Origin: Saprospiraceae bacterium
GTDB lineage: Bacteria; Bacteroidota; Bacteroidia; Chitinophagales; Saprospiraceae
NCBI GenBank assembly: GCA_021738725.1
Contig: JAIPBE010000009.1
Coordinates: 35,731-99,730 of the forward strand
DNA length: 64,000 bases
Direction of reading: 5' to 3'
Shown here: piece after piece, positions 20,505-28,937 of the stretch
How the letters are laid out: the number at the start of each line of letters is the position of its first letter
Position numbering within the stretch: position 1 is the stretch's first letter
The notes under the pieces: model-generated
What the model saw: the letters and a program-made list of their open reading frames with translations, nothing else
The model's database searches: none
Told to the model about the DNA's origin: nothing
Position numbers and translations under genes: made by a program

Positions 20505-20755
20505 ATGCCTGTTGAAACAGGCATTGGTTCAACGTTTAATGTACATCACGTTAAACCTTGAACTGACGAGCCGTCAGGCTCGTCCTTAAACGTTGAACCC
20601 AGACGATCCCGCTTCAGCGGGATGTCTGGATCCAGACTTTCACAGAAGGTGAAACGTCTGGGCGGCTAAATGTTTGACCCCGCCTATGAAACCTGAAGCC
20701 AATCAGGAATCAAGCCTGCGGCTTGCAGGCAGGAACGCAGGAATCAGGAATGGTA
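20505..20755. repeat. Composite multi-hairpin repeat, copy 1
   Basis: Ordered hairpins: ATGCCTGT-TGAA-ACAGGCAT (20505-20524); GTTCAA.GTTTAA with TTAAAC.TTGAAC (about 20527-20563); GACGAGCC-GTCA-GGCTCGTC (20565-20584); then a 65-bp double-hairpin module (20599-20663) and a conserved tail to the CAGGAAT array. The end of the window (about 63820-64000) is a near-identical inverted copy that lacks the 65-bp module. Confidence 0.85.
20599..20663. mobile_element. 65-bp double-hairpin module (REPIN/MITE-like)
   Basis: First hairpin: CCAGAC, ATCCCGC, loop TTCA, GCGGGAT, GTCTGG with one bulged base. Second hairpin: CCAGAC, TTTCAC, loop AGAAG, GTGAAA, GTCTGG with one bulged base. They join at the 14-bp palindrome GTCTGGATCCAGAC. 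The inverted copy of the surrounding repeat at the window end has GTTGAAC joined directly to GGCTAAATG, an apparent empty site. No transposase is present. Confidence 0.65.
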
Positions 20756-20843
20756 AATGACTGCCCGTCACAGGAAGGAGGAAGTCGGGATTTGAGACGA
20801 AGAGACGGCGTGGCTGTGGAAAAGAGATTGACTGCCAAAACCT

Positions 20844-22592
20844 TTATTCGATCAACGAAAACTGCAATTCCACCAGCTCCCGATAACGCCCGTTTTCCTG
20901 TGCCATCAACTCTTCGTGTGTTCCGAATTCCAGGCATTCTCCACTTTCCAATACCATGATCTGATCGGCATGCCGGATGGTGGATAATCGGTGTGCGATG
21001 ACGATCGAGGTGCGTGTCGCGATCATCGTTTCGATCGCATGCTGGATCACCTGTTCGGTTTCGGTATCAATGGAGGACGTGGCCTCATCCAGGATCAGAA
21101 TATCTGGATCAAACACGAGCGCTCGCACAAAAGAGATCAACTGTCGTTGACCCATGGACAGCGTCGCACCTCGCTCTCGCACTTGAAAATCATAGCCTCC
21201 GGGTAAACGCAGAATAAATTCTTCTGCACCGATCATTCGTGCCGCTGACTTGACCTGATCCATGGAGATGCTCGGATCCTTGAGGGTGATATTATCCATC
21301 ACTGTACCGGAAAAAAGAAATACATCTTGCAGGACAATGGCGATCCGTCTGCGCAAGGCGTGCAACTCATATTCAGCAATGGAACGCCCATCTACTCGAA
21401 TCTCACCCTCCTGGATATCGTAAAATCGGTTGAGAATATTGATAATGGTCGACTTGCCGGAACCGGTGCTCCCCACGATGGCCAGGGTCTTGCCGGCATC
21501 CACCTGAAAACTGACCTTTTTCAATACAGGATGTATGTCATCATAGGAAAAACTCACCTCGTCAAACGTGATCGTACCTTTCAGACGTTCGGGCGACCAG
21601 GTGCCCGTATTCTGGATAAATTCCTTGTTGTCTAATACTCCGAATACCCTGTCTGCCGCAACCAACCCCATTTGGAGGGTATTGAATTTGTCAGCCAGCA
21701 TCCGGATAGGCCGAAACAGCATGCTGAGGTAAAGAGGAAAGGCGATCAAGGCACCCAGGGTTACTTCGCCCCCGATCGCTGAATAGGCACCCCACCAGAT
21801 CATCAATGCAAGGGAAGTCGCGGAGATGATTTCCACGATCGGAAAAAACACGGCATAAGCCGTTATGGAGTCCAGGTTAGCCTGGGTATAGGCGCGGTTG
21901 ATGACGCGGAATTTCTCCCGTTCCCTGTTTTCGGCCGTAAAGATCTGCACGATCCGCATTCCCGTGATGTGCTCTTGCAGAAACGAGTTCATCTTTTGCA
22001 ACTGGTTGCGTACTTTCTGAAAAGCCGCTTTCACCTTCTCCTTGAACATGTAAGAGGCGATGATCAGGAAAGGCATGGTAAGCATGCAAATAGCAGTCAG
22101 CTTCCAACTGGTGATCAACATGATGATCAACACAGTGACTACAGTCAGGAGATCCGCGAGAATGGTGATGGTTCCTTGAGAGAAGACATCGTTGATGGTC
22201 TGGATATCGTTGATTGTCCGGGTGGTTGACGTACCGATCGGAGTCTTATCGAAATATTTCAGCTTGAGGTGGGTGATATGATTGAAGACCTGTACCCGCA
22301 GATCCCTGATCACATTCTGTCCCAGGAGGTTGGTGGTGAAAATGAAAATATAGCGCATCAGCACCTCCACGATGAGTACGGCAAAGATGATCATGGTCAT
22401 CATGAACAGACCCGAAGGATTGGGGATCAGGATATAATGATCCACCATTTGTTGGATGAGCAAGGGGCGGGATGTGGCCAATGGTGCCAGGAGTACCGCC
22501 AGGATGCCGGATGTGATGAACTGCCGCCGATACGGCTTGGCCAGAGCAAGCACACGGCCAAGGAGGTGGAGGTCAAATTTTCCGGATTCCAT
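20844..22592 (-). CDS. ABC exporter, fused permease and ATPase (MsbA-like)
   Basis: Protein of 582 residues from the ATG at 22592. A GTG at 22601 is excluded because it lies in a TACCTTTG promoter element. Six N-terminal membrane helices include the exporter coupling region LKLKYFDKTPIGTSTTRT. The ATPase domain has Walker A GSTGSGKST, Q-loop LQDVFLFSGTV, signature LSMGQRQ (Met in place of Gly in LSGGQ), Walker B ILILDEATSS and H-loop IAHRLST. It belongs to the type IV exporter group that moves lipids, drugs or peptides; the exact cargo is not deducible. It works as a homodimer or a heterodimer with another half-transporter. Confidence 0.92.
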   Translation of the reverse strand: MESGKFDLHLLGRVLALAKPYRRQFITSGILAVLLAPLATSRPLLIQQMVDHYILIPNPSGLFMMTMIIFAVLIVEVLMRYIFIFTTNLLGQNVIRDLRVQVFNHITHLKLKYFDKTPIGTSTTRTINDIQTINDVFSQGTITILADLLTVVTVLIIMLITSWKLTAICMLTMPFLIIASYMFKEKVKAAFQKVRNQLQKMNSFLQEHITGMRIVQIFTAENREREKFRVINRAYTQANLDSITAYAVFFPIVEIISATSLALMIWWGAYSAIGGEVTLGALIAFPLYLSMLFRPIRMLADKFNTLQMGLVAADRVFGVLDNKEFIQNTGTWSPERLKGTITFDEVSFSYDDIHPVLKKVSFQVDAGKTLAIVGSTGSGKSTIINILNRFYDIQEGEIRVDGRSIAEYELHALRRRIAIVLQDVFLFSGTVMDNITLKDPSISMDQVKSAARMIGAEEFILRLPGGYDFQVRERGATLSMGQRQLISFVRALVFDPDILILDEATSSIDTETEQVIQHAIETMIATRTSIVIAHRLSTIRHADQIMVLESGECLEFGTHEELMAQENGRYRELVELQFSLIE

Positions 22593-22600
22593 AACGAGCA

Positions 22601-22608
22601 CAAAGGTA
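22601..22608 (-). promoter_or_regulatory. Promoter -7 element TACCTTTG for ABC exporter
   Basis: Minus-strand TACCTTTG ends eight bases before the ATG at 22592, which supports that start over the upstream GTG. Confidence 0.5.
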
Positions 22609-22680
22609 CGAACATCCTAAACGCTCTTACCGCTGGATTGTTGGTCACTTCAAAACCTCAAAACCTCCTTCCTCATAACC

Positions 22681-23382
22681 TCATAGAAGTCCTTCATCCG
22701 CAAAAGAGAAGTACCCCCGATGCGTCACGATGAGATGATCGATGACTGGGATCTCCAACTGCTGCCCAGCCAATTTGAGCTTCTTAGTGATCTCCAGGTC
22801 GGACGGGCTGGGACGGGTATTTCCAGAAGGGTGGTTGTGGCAGAGAATAATGGACGATGCCTGGCCGTGCAATGCCCTGCGGAAAATGATCTTCGGGTCG
22901 ACCACTGTGCCGGAAACGCCTCCGGCACTGACCTGTTCCAGATGCAACACCTGGTGGCCCCGGTTGAGGAGGATGAGCCAGAACTGTTCATGGTCCAGAT
23001 CCGCCACCTTGGCCCGGAGCAATTGATAGGCATCGTCCGATTTGCCAATGGAAGGCAGTGCGCGAGCCTCTTTGTGTTGGCGTCGGCGGCCCACCTCCAT
23101 GGCGGCCAGCAAAGTGATTGCCTTGGCCTGGCCGATGCCCTTGAATGCAGTCAGGTCAGCTAGACTTGCCCGGCCGAGGTCATTCAAATTGTGCTGATAC
23201 TGTTCGAGGATGCGCCGGGTCAGGTTCACCGCTGATTCGTTTCGAGAGCCGGAGCCGATGAGAATGGCCAATAGTTCGGCATCAGATAATGTAGACGCCC
23301 CCTTCAGGAGAAGTTTCTCCCGAGGACGATCATCTTCGGCCCAGGCGCTGATGGGCAGATGAGGGGTAGAATAGGAAGCCAT
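22681..23382 (-). CDS. radC: RadC-family JAB-domain protein
   Basis: Protein of 233 residues. The N-terminal part carries PREKLLLKGASTLSDAELLA and a helix-hairpin-helix (FKGIGQAKAITLLAAME). The C-terminal JAB/MPN domain has the JAMM metal motif HNHPSGNTRPSPSD and a family-typical start of the domain (HEQFWLILLNRGH). RadC was named for DNA repair, but its biochemical role is unsettled. It is single and near the ABC exporter on the same strand with an 88-bp gap. Confidence 0.92.
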   Translation of the reverse strand: MASYSTPHLPISAWAEDDRPREKLLLKGASTLSDAELLAILIGSGSRNESAVNLTRRILEQYQHNLNDLGRASLADLTAFKGIGQAKAITLLAAMEVGRRRQHKEARALPSIGKSDDAYQLLRAKVADLDHEQFWLILLNRGHQVLHLEQVSAGGVSGTVVDPKIIFRRALHGQASSIILCHNHPSGNTRPSPSDLEITKKLKLAGQQLEIPVIDHLIVTHRGYFSFADEGLL

Positions 23383-23747
23383 ACTGCAGGTTTCATGATG
23401 AGATCAAAAACCTTGTTTTCTGCAGGTTGACTACCCAATATAAGGAGTTCATCGATTTTTTCTGGATACGCATATTGAAAAAGATACCCTCCATCGACCT
23501 GAAAGGAATGGTCCCCGGACTCTGTTTTGTCTGTAACATCGGTCGCTAGCCCGAATGTTGGGTAGAACGCCAGTTGGTGGAGTAGCGGATGGTAATCTTA
23601 TAAGTCCTGGTCGTCTTCAGAATTGGCAGCCAATAAAAGGGCTGACTTTCCTGTCTGGTGTCAATGCAATCAGGCAAAGCCATCAACCCTTTTCAAGGGG
23701 ACTCGCAGACGCCGAATACCCAATGCTGAATACCGAACGCTTAAAAA
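23383..23747. other. Intergenic region without recognised feature
   Basis: About 365 bp between radC and the trans-sulfuration gene. No gene, terminator hairpin or promoter is convincing. The right end (about 23712-23740) has the phrase ATACCCAATGCTGAATACCG, related to CCCAATACCCAACGC segments at about 52115-52135 and 63787-63805. Confidence 0.5.
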
Positions 23748-24893
23748 TTACACTTGATCCAGGGCTCCACTTAGATCAGCGATCAGATCATCCACATCCT
23801 CGACACCGACACTGAGGCGGATCAGACTGTCGGTCAGACCATTTTTGATGCGATCCTCCCGGGGGATGGATGCATGCGTCATTGAAGATGGATGTCCGAT
23901 CAGGGACTCTACGCCGCCCAGGGATTCGGCAAGGGAGAATAAATGAGTACCGCTCAGCACGATATTGGCTTTTTCGATACTGTCGTCCAGGAGGTCGAAA
24001 GACACCATGGCCCCGAAATCTTTCATCTGACGGGCCGCCAGAGCGTGTTGGGGATGGCTCTTCAACCCCGGGTGGAGGACACGGCCGACCTTGGGATGTG
24101 CCTCCAGAAAGGCGGCAATCTGTCGAGCATTGTCACAAGCACGCTGTACCCGCAAATGCAGGGTCTTGATCCCCCGGAGGACCAGGAAGCTGTCCATGGG
24201 TCCACAGACACCACCCGAGGCATTCTGCACGAAATGAAGCCGGTCTGCCAGCTCCTGGGTTTTAGCTACCAGGGCACCCAACACCAGGTCTGAGTGGCCA
24301 CCGAGATATTTGGTCGCCGAGTGCAATACCAGATCGGCACCCAGATCCAGAGGGGTTTGGAGGTAGGGGCTGGCAAAAGTATTGTCCACACAGGTCATGA
24401 TCCCTTTTGCCCGGGCTACATCACACACTGCCTTGATGTCGACAATGCTGAGCAAGGGGTTTGTCGGTGTCTCGATCCAGATCAACTTGGTATCCGGTCC
24501 GATGGCCTTTTCCAGTTCTTCGATCCGGGTCATGTCGATGAACTTTGACTTCATTCCGAAGGGTTCGTAGATCTTTTTGATCAGACGGTAAGAACCCCCA
24601 TATAGGTCATTTGTAGAGATCACCTCGTCGCCTGACTTGAAGAGTTTGAGGACAGCATCCATGGCCGCTAATCCGGAACCGAAACAGATACCATCGGCCC
24701 CGTTCTCGAGGGCGGCCAGGTTCTTTTCCAGGACCCCACGGGTGGGGTTCTGGGTACGGGCATATTCAAAACCTTTGTGGTCGCCAGGAGCGGCTTGTAC
24801 ATAGGTAGATGTCTGATAGATGGGGGTCATGATGGCCCCAGTCGTCGGATCGGGTTCGATACCGGCGTGAATGACTTTGGTATTGAATTTCAT
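23748..24893 (-). CDS. Cystathionine gamma-synthase/lyase-type PLP enzyme
   Basis: Protein of 381 residues starting [11 protein letters not shown] at 24893; the open frame continues 85 codons upstream as shadow of the transketolase gene. It belongs to the Cys/Met metabolism PLP family. Visible features: [20 protein letters not shown], the [10 protein letters not shown] phosphate-binding turn, the PLP lysine K195 in [12 protein letters not shown], and the C-terminal [17 protein letters not shown]. The sequence resembles cystathionine gamma-synthase/gamma-lyase enzymes, but direction (synthesis or breakdown of cystathionine) cannot be fixed from sequence. It starts one base after the transketolase stop, so it is co-transcribed with the split transketolase. 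Confidence 0.88.
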   Translation of the reverse strand: MKFNTKVIHAGIEPDPTTGAIMTPIYQTSTYVQAAPGDHKGFEYARTQNPTRGVLEKNLAALENGADGICFGSGLAAMDAVLKLFKSGDEVISTNDLYGGSYRLIKKIYEPFGMKSKFIDMTRIEELEKAIGPDTKLIWIETPTNPLLSIVDIKAVCDVARAKGIMTCVDNTFASPYLQTPLDLGADLVLHSATKYLGGHSDLVLGALVAKTQELADRLHFVQNASGGVCGPMDSFLVLRGIKTLHLRVQRACDNARQIAAFLEAHPKVGRVLHPGLKSHPQHALAARQMKDFGAMVSFDLLDDSIEKANIVLSGTHLFSLAESLGGVESLIGHPSSMTHASIPREDRIKNGLTDSLIRLSVGVEDVDDLIADLSGALDQV

Positions 24894-24894
24894 A

Positions 24895-25881
24895 TTAACC
24901 TTTGCGTTTGATCGCGCGGTGGACAGCTTGGACGATGTCCTGGGGCGCGAGCCCGTATTTAACCAGCAGTTCTTCCGGTTTGCCACTTTCGCCGAAGGTG
25001 TCGTCGACGGCAACATACTCTTGTGGCGACGGGAGATGACGCGCCAGGGTTTGGGCGATGCTATCACCCAATCCACCGAGGCGGTTGTGTTCTTCACAAC
25101 TGACGGCGCAACCTGTACGAGAGACGGATTCGATAATAGCGGCCTCATCGAGAGGCTTGATGGTGTGAATGTTGATCAGTTCGCAGGAGATACCCTGTGC
25201 TTCCAGGGTCTTGACTGCTTCCATCGCTTGCCAGACCAGGTGGCCGGTGGCAAAGATGGAGACGGCTTCTCCGCGTTTGATGGTCAGGGCTTTGCCGATC
25301 ACAAAAGGTTCATCTGACGGGATGAACACCGGCCAGTTGGGGCGGCCGAAACGAAGGTAGACCGGACCGTGGTGATCGGCAATGGCTACCGTCGCTGCAT
25401 GGGTCTGGTTGGCATCACAGGGGTTGATGACGGTCATACCCGGTAGCATCTTCATCAGCCCGATGTCTTCCAGGATCTGGTGGGTGGCACCATCTTCTCC
25501 CAGGGTCAGTCCGGCGTGTGAAGCACAGATCTTTACATTTTTATCCGAGTAGGCGATCGACTGACGGATCTGATCATAGACACGTCCGGTCGAGAAATTC
25601 GCGAAAGTTCCGGTATAGGGGATCTTTCCGGCCGTGGCCAGCCCGGCAGCTATGCCCATCATATTGGCTTCGGAGATGCCGACCTGGAAGAACCGCTCGG
25701 GCCATTCGTTGACGAAGTCATTCATCTTGAGGGAGCCGAGCAGGTCTGCACACAGGGCGACGACATCGAGGTGGGTGGAGCCCAGGGCGTGGAGGCCGGT
25801 ACCAAATCCATCGCGAGTAGCCTTTTTACCGGTGACGATAAAACGGCCGAAGATCGTTTGGGTAAATGTTTGTGTTTCCAT
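24895..25881 (-). CDS. Transketolase, C-terminal subunit
   Basis: Protein of 328 residues covering the pyrimidine-binding and C-terminal domains of transketolase. It has the conserved glutamate region FFQVGISEANMMGIAAG, the ICASHAGLTLGEDGATHQ motif and the HTIKPLDEAAIIE C-terminal domain. With the 25884 gene it forms a split transketolase that transfers two-carbon units in the pentose phosphate pathway using thiamine diphosphate. The two genes are two bases apart. Confidence 0.92.
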   Translation of the reverse strand: METQTFTQTIFGRFIVTGKKATRDGFGTGLHALGSTHLDVVALCADLLGSLKMNDFVNEWPERFFQVGISEANMMGIAAGLATAGKIPYTGTFANFSTGRVYDQIRQSIAYSDKNVKICASHAGLTLGEDGATHQILEDIGLMKMLPGMTVINPCDANQTHAATVAIADHHGPVYLRFGRPNWPVFIPSDEPFVIGKALTIKRGEAVSIFATGHLVWQAMEAVKTLEAQGISCELINIHTIKPLDEAAIIESVSRTGCAVSCEEHNRLGGLGDSIAQTLARHLPSPQEYVAVDDTFGESGKPEELLVKYGLAPQDIVQAVHRAIKRKG

Positions 25882-25883
25882 GA

Positions 25884-26726
25884 TCAGTAGTCTCCCAGGG
25901 TTTCAGTGAGTTGCGCAAGGGCGCTTTCTGTTTGTTCGGCATTGGGTGCGATGCCATGCCACTTGTGGCTGCCCATCATAAAGTCGACGCCGGCGCCCAT
26001 TTCTGTCTTCATCAGGATGACCACCGGTTTTCCTTTGCCGGCATGGGTCTTGGCCTGATCCAGGACGTGGACCACATCAGCCATATCGTTGCCATTCATA
26101 TGCAGGACATCCCAGCCGAAGGCTGCCCACTTCGCAGGCAGATCGCCCAAGGACATCACGTGATCTGTCGATCCATCGATCTGTTGTCCGTTCCTGTCGA
26201 CCGTGACGATAAGGTTGTCCACTTGATGGTGAGCGGCAAATAGGGCGGCTTCCCAGACCTGACCTTCCTGCAGTTCGCCATCTCCGGTCAGGCAATAGAC
26301 CATATGGTCATCACCGTCAATGCGTTTGCTGAGGGCTGCGCCAATGGCGACGCTCATGCCTTGTCCCAGTGAGCCGGAGGCGACACGGACACCAGGCAGA
26401 CCTTCATGTGTGGTCGGATGGCCCTGCAGCCGGCTGTTGATCTGGCGAAAGGTGCCCAATTCAGAAACGGGGAAATAGCCACTGTGTGCCAGTACGCTGT
26501 ACCAGACTGGTGAGATATGTCCGTTGGAGAGGAAAAACATGTCCTCATCCTTGCCTTCCATAGCAAAACCGGGCTTCCGATCCATGGTATGAAAGTAAAG
26601 GGCTGTCAGGAAGTCGGCACATCCCAGCGACCCGCCGGGGTGACCACTTTGCGCCTGGGAGACCATCCGGACGATGTCCCGGCGAACCTGGCTGGCTGTG
26701 CGTTGAAGTTCCGCGATTTGACTCAT
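25884..26726 (-). CDS. Transketolase, N-terminal (ThDP-binding) subunit
   Basis: Protein of 280 residues from the ATG at 26726. It has the ThDP-binding motif GDGELQEGQVWEAALFA (GDG...N-type), the SGHPGGSLGCADFLTALYF start, FFLSNGHISPVWYSVL and ASGSLGQGMSVAIGAALS. It is first gene of a three-gene unit with the C-terminal transketolase subunit and the PLP trans-sulfuration enzyme. A TACCTTTG element at 26753-26760 lies 26 bases upstream. Confidence 0.93.
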   Translation of the reverse strand: MSQIAELQRTASQVRRDIVRMVSQAQSGHPGGSLGCADFLTALYFHTMDRKPGFAMEGKDEDMFFLSNGHISPVWYSVLAHSGYFPVSELGTFRQINSRLQGHPTTHEGLPGVRVASGSLGQGMSVAIGAALSKRIDGDDHMVYCLTGDGELQEGQVWEAALFAAHHQVDNLIVTVDRNGQQIDGSTDHVMSLGDLPAKWAAFGWDVLHMNGNDMADVVHVLDQAKTHAGKGKPVVILMKTEMGAGVDFMMGSHKWHGIAPNAEQTESALAQLTETLGDY

Positions 26727-26752
26727 TGGGGGGTGGGTTTCTCGTTGGGACC

Positions 26753-26760
26753 CAAAGGTA
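26753..26760 (-). promoter_or_regulatory. Promoter -7 element TACCTTTG for transketolase operon
   Basis: Minus-strand TACCTTTG, located between the HU terminator and the transketolase ATG, so the operon has its own promoter. Confidence 0.5.
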
Positions 26761-26784
26761 GGGATTTTGGTTGGGCCTGAAAGA

Positions 26785-26815
26785 CAAAAGGGCAGCCACA
26801 TGGGCTGCCCTTTTG
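26785..26815 (-). terminator. Intrinsic terminator after HU gene
   Basis: Perfect 13-bp stem CAAAAGGGCAGCC (26785-26797) and GGCTGCCCTTTTG (26803-26815) with loop ACATG, followed on the minus strand by a T-run. It separates HU from the transketolase operon. Confidence 0.85.
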
Positions 26816-26836
26816 TTCGTTTGTAGTGACAATATC

Positions 26837-27109
26837 TTAGTTGACGTCGTCAGCCAGTTCTTTGCCGGGCTTGAACTTCACCACATTCTTAGCAGCGATC
26901 TGGATAGATTTGCCGGTTTGTGGGTTACGACCTGTGCGAGCTTCACGCTTGCTGATCGAGAAAGTACCAAATCCTACCAGAGTGACTTTGTCACCTGACT
27001 TCAATGTTCCGCTTACGCCATCGATAACTGCACCAAGTGCATCAGCAGCTTGCGCTTTTGTGATGTTTGCATCAGCAGCGATCTTGTTGATCAGATCTCC
27101 TTTGTTCAT
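26837..27109 (-). CDS. hup: HU-family DNA-binding protein
   Basis: Protein of 90 residues starting [18 protein letters not shown]. It has the typical HU length, the [21 protein letters not shown] beta-arm start with the conserved NPxTG DNA-intercalating proline, and the closing [17 protein letters not shown]. It forms dimers that bend and compact DNA. A strong Bacteroidota promoter lies upstream and a terminator downstream, so it is a single-gene unit. Confidence 0.96.
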   Translation of the reverse strand: MNKGDLINKIAADANITKAQAADALGAVIDGVSGTLKSGDKVTLVGFGTFSISKREARTGRNPQTGKSIQIAAKNVVKFKPGKELADDVN

Positions 27110-27142
27110 TTGAGGTATTTTAGTAATGTGAACGATTCGTCG

Positions 27143-27178
27143 CAAATTTAGCTGTACAACCCTTATTCAACAAGGGTT
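27143..27178 (-). promoter_or_regulatory. HU promoter with overlapping inverted repeat
   Basis: Minus-strand TAAATTTG (27143-27150) has TTGTTG (27168-27173) 17-20 bases upstream, a good match to the -33 TTG / -7 TAnnTTTG pattern. An inverted repeat AACCCTT (27158-27164) and AAGGGTT (27172-27178) straddles the -33 element and could be an operator (inference). Confidence 0.6.
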
Positions 27179-27290
27179 TTGCTCCAGAGAGGCAAAAAAA
27201 GGCATAATTTCACGCATTCAGGGGCGTTTAAGACCTAAATTCATGTTTTCAACCCTCCAGAATCTCTCGTTTTTCGTCAAAAATCACTTC

Positions 27291-27491
27291 ATGAACGTTC
27301 GTCGCACTCGTTTTGCCTTCCTGTTTTTCCTCCTCGGAGCCTTCATTTTTGCCCCATCTTGTAGCAGTAGCAAGTCGGGATGTCCGGCAAATGACAAGGC
27401 CGATAGTGTCAAATTGAATAAGAATGGAGAGATGTCCGGCAAGCGTGGCAGCTCGAACTTGTTTCCCAAAAAGATGCGCAAGAAATACTAG
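27291..27491 (+). CDS. Small lipoprotein of unknown function
   Basis: Protein of 66 residues from the ATG at 27291 (27243 is an alternative that would bury the signal). The signal is basic-hydrophobic (MNVRRTRFAFLFFLLGAFIF), followed by a lipobox-like APSC and a Ser-rich CSSSKSGC. The C-terminal 40 residues are basic (GKRGSSNLFPKKMRKKY). Family not recognised. Confidence 0.65.
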   Translation: MNVRRTRFAFLFFLLGAFIFAPSCSSSKSGCPANDKADSVKLNKNGEMSGKRGSSNLFPKKMRKKY

Positions 27492-27508
27492 ATCGCTTTC
27501 AGATCGGT

Positions 27509-28789
27509 CTATTTCCCAGACGGAGGGAGGTAGGGTTTTCGTTCATCCAGACTTTCCTGGACCGCCTCCCCAAAAAGATTGAAAGCCGTTACGGCCAGAA
27601 AGATCCCCAATCCGGGAAAGATCGCCAACCACCAGGAACTGAATTGTTTCCTGGCCAGATTGAGCAAGGTACCCCAGGTGACATCATCGGCAGGTACACC
27701 CAATCCCAAAAAGGAAAGAAAGGCTTCGATGAGCACTCCGGAGGAGATGCCAAATGCAACCAATACCAGGATCGGTTGTAAAGCATTGGGCATGGCATGA
27801 CGCCATAGGATGCGCCGATGTGGTATACCTGCCAGCATGGCCGCCTCCAGATAGGGCATTTCCCGGATCTTCAACAGTTCACCCCGGACGAATCGGGCAA
27901 ACCCCGGCCACCGGATCAATCCGACGATCAACACCACATTCCATATAGATGGTACCGTGAATAGCGGAACCAGGGCCAGCAGGAGGAGCATGCCAGGGAG
28001 TGATTGTACCGCTTCAATGCCCCGCATGATCAGCAGATCCAGAGGAATGTTGTACGGTTTGAAAGCCCATTGCCTGTCCACCCATCTACCCAGCCGTACA
28101 AAGACCCAGATGGTGGTGACCAGTGTGGCCACTGCCATTAGGACGACCAGAATAGAAGACCAGTCTTTCCATGCGGGATGGGTCAATGCCTGTTGCGCGA
28201 AAAAGCTCCCCAATGTAGTGCCGATCACCGCCCCTCCCCACGAGGGAAGACCCGCTTTCAGGCGGTCATCACCATAATAGCCGGCTATGCCGCCCAGCCA
28301 TAAGCCGATGAAGAGGGCGATCCCGGTGCCAAAGAGGCCAACCAACAAGGCTGAACGGGTGCCATGGATCATGCCTGACAGGACATCCCGACCCAGGTGA
28401 TCGGTTCCCAGCCAATGCCGGTAGCGTGTCGACCGGACCGGCTGTGGTCCCACAGGGCTGAGATGTTGTTCTCGCTGGAGGTGCAAATCCCCGGGGCTGT
28501 ACGGAACCGGCGGGAAGACCACCCGCTCATACTTCAGATCATGCCAGGTGTTTCGATGGAATTCCGGAGGCCAGGATGTCCAGCCGAGTTTCACCATTCC
28601 GGATTCCATGGCAGGAAAATAATGATGACCCTGGTATTGACAATAGAGCGGTTTCGAACTGGCCAGCAGATCAGCCAGCAGCGCTACGATAATCAGGATG
28701 CCGATCATACGATACGCCCAGCGATAGGTACTTCGCTGCCGGAGCAGCCAACGAAGGGCAGGTCGACGCAGGAAAGACAGGAAGGACAT
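27509..28789 (-). CDS. Oligopeptide/dipeptide-type ABC permease (OppC/DppC-like)
   Basis: Protein of 426 residues from the ATG at 28789. It has an N-terminal helix, a long periplasmic stretch, then HWLGTDHLGRDVLSGMIHGTRSALLVG, a hallmark of DppC/OppC permeases. The EAA coupling loop (YLEAAMLAGIPHRRILWRHAMPNAL) lies near residue 340. An extra about 90-residue segment with two hydrophobic stretches sits between the first helices and the EAA region (SWGGAVIGTTLGSFFA, then SSILVVLMAVATLVTTIW), making it longer than the usual about 300 residues. No partner permease, ATPase or binding protein is adjacent. Confidence 0.85.
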   Translation of the reverse strand: MSFLSFLRRPALRWLLRQRSTYRWAYRMIGILIIVALLADLLASSKPLYCQYQGHHYFPAMESGMVKLGWTSWPPEFHRNTWHDLKYERVVFPPVPYSPGDLHLQREQHLSPVGPQPVRSTRYRHWLGTDHLGRDVLSGMIHGTRSALLVGLFGTGIALFIGLWLGGIAGYYGDDRLKAGLPSWGGAVIGTTLGSFFAQQALTHPAWKDWSSILVVLMAVATLVTTIWVFVRLGRWVDRQWAFKPYNIPLDLLIMRGIEAVQSLPGMLLLLALVPLFTVPSIWNVVLIVGLIRWPGFARFVRGELLKIREMPYLEAAMLAGIPHRRILWRHAMPNALQPILVLVAFGISSGVLIEAFLSFLGLGVPADDVTWGTLLNLARKQFSSWWLAIFPGLGIFLAVTAFNLFGEAVQESLDERKPYLPPSGK

Positions 28790-28795
28790 CAATGC

Positions 28796-28803
28796 CAAAA
28801 GTA
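28796..28803 (-). promoter_or_regulatory. Promoter -7 element TACTTTTG for permease gene
   Basis: Minus-strand TACTTTTG ends six bases before the ATG at 28789; no clear -33 TTG. Confidence 0.35.
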
Positions 28804-28937
28804 CGGACTGTCGGTTGGTTGTACACCTTCTTCTTATTTTGCACGTCATACCTGGCTCACTGCCAGGACCCGAGAAAAAAAACGGGCCTGAAATTTGACT
28901 GCTTAATCGTTACCAATCAACCCAAAACCCAGGAAAT

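Larger units (their letters stand above)
19280..20843. repeat. Gene-free repeat field with heptamer arrays
   Basis: About 1.5 kb without a supported gene. Heptamer runs of CAGGAAT/GAGGAAT/CAGGAAC occur at about 19835-19890, 20190-20245, 20280-20370 and 20700-20755. In one frame they translate as Ser-Phe-Leu-Ile-Pro repeats, which are artefacts. Phrases such as GGGACAGGTGAAGGGAAT recur between arrays. The right third holds a multi-hairpin composite element described separately. Confidence 0.8.

Noticed and set aside
24894..25148. N-terminal extension of trans-sulfuration enzyme
   Set aside because: Same-strand shadow of the transketolase C-terminal subunit; family similarity starts at 24893.
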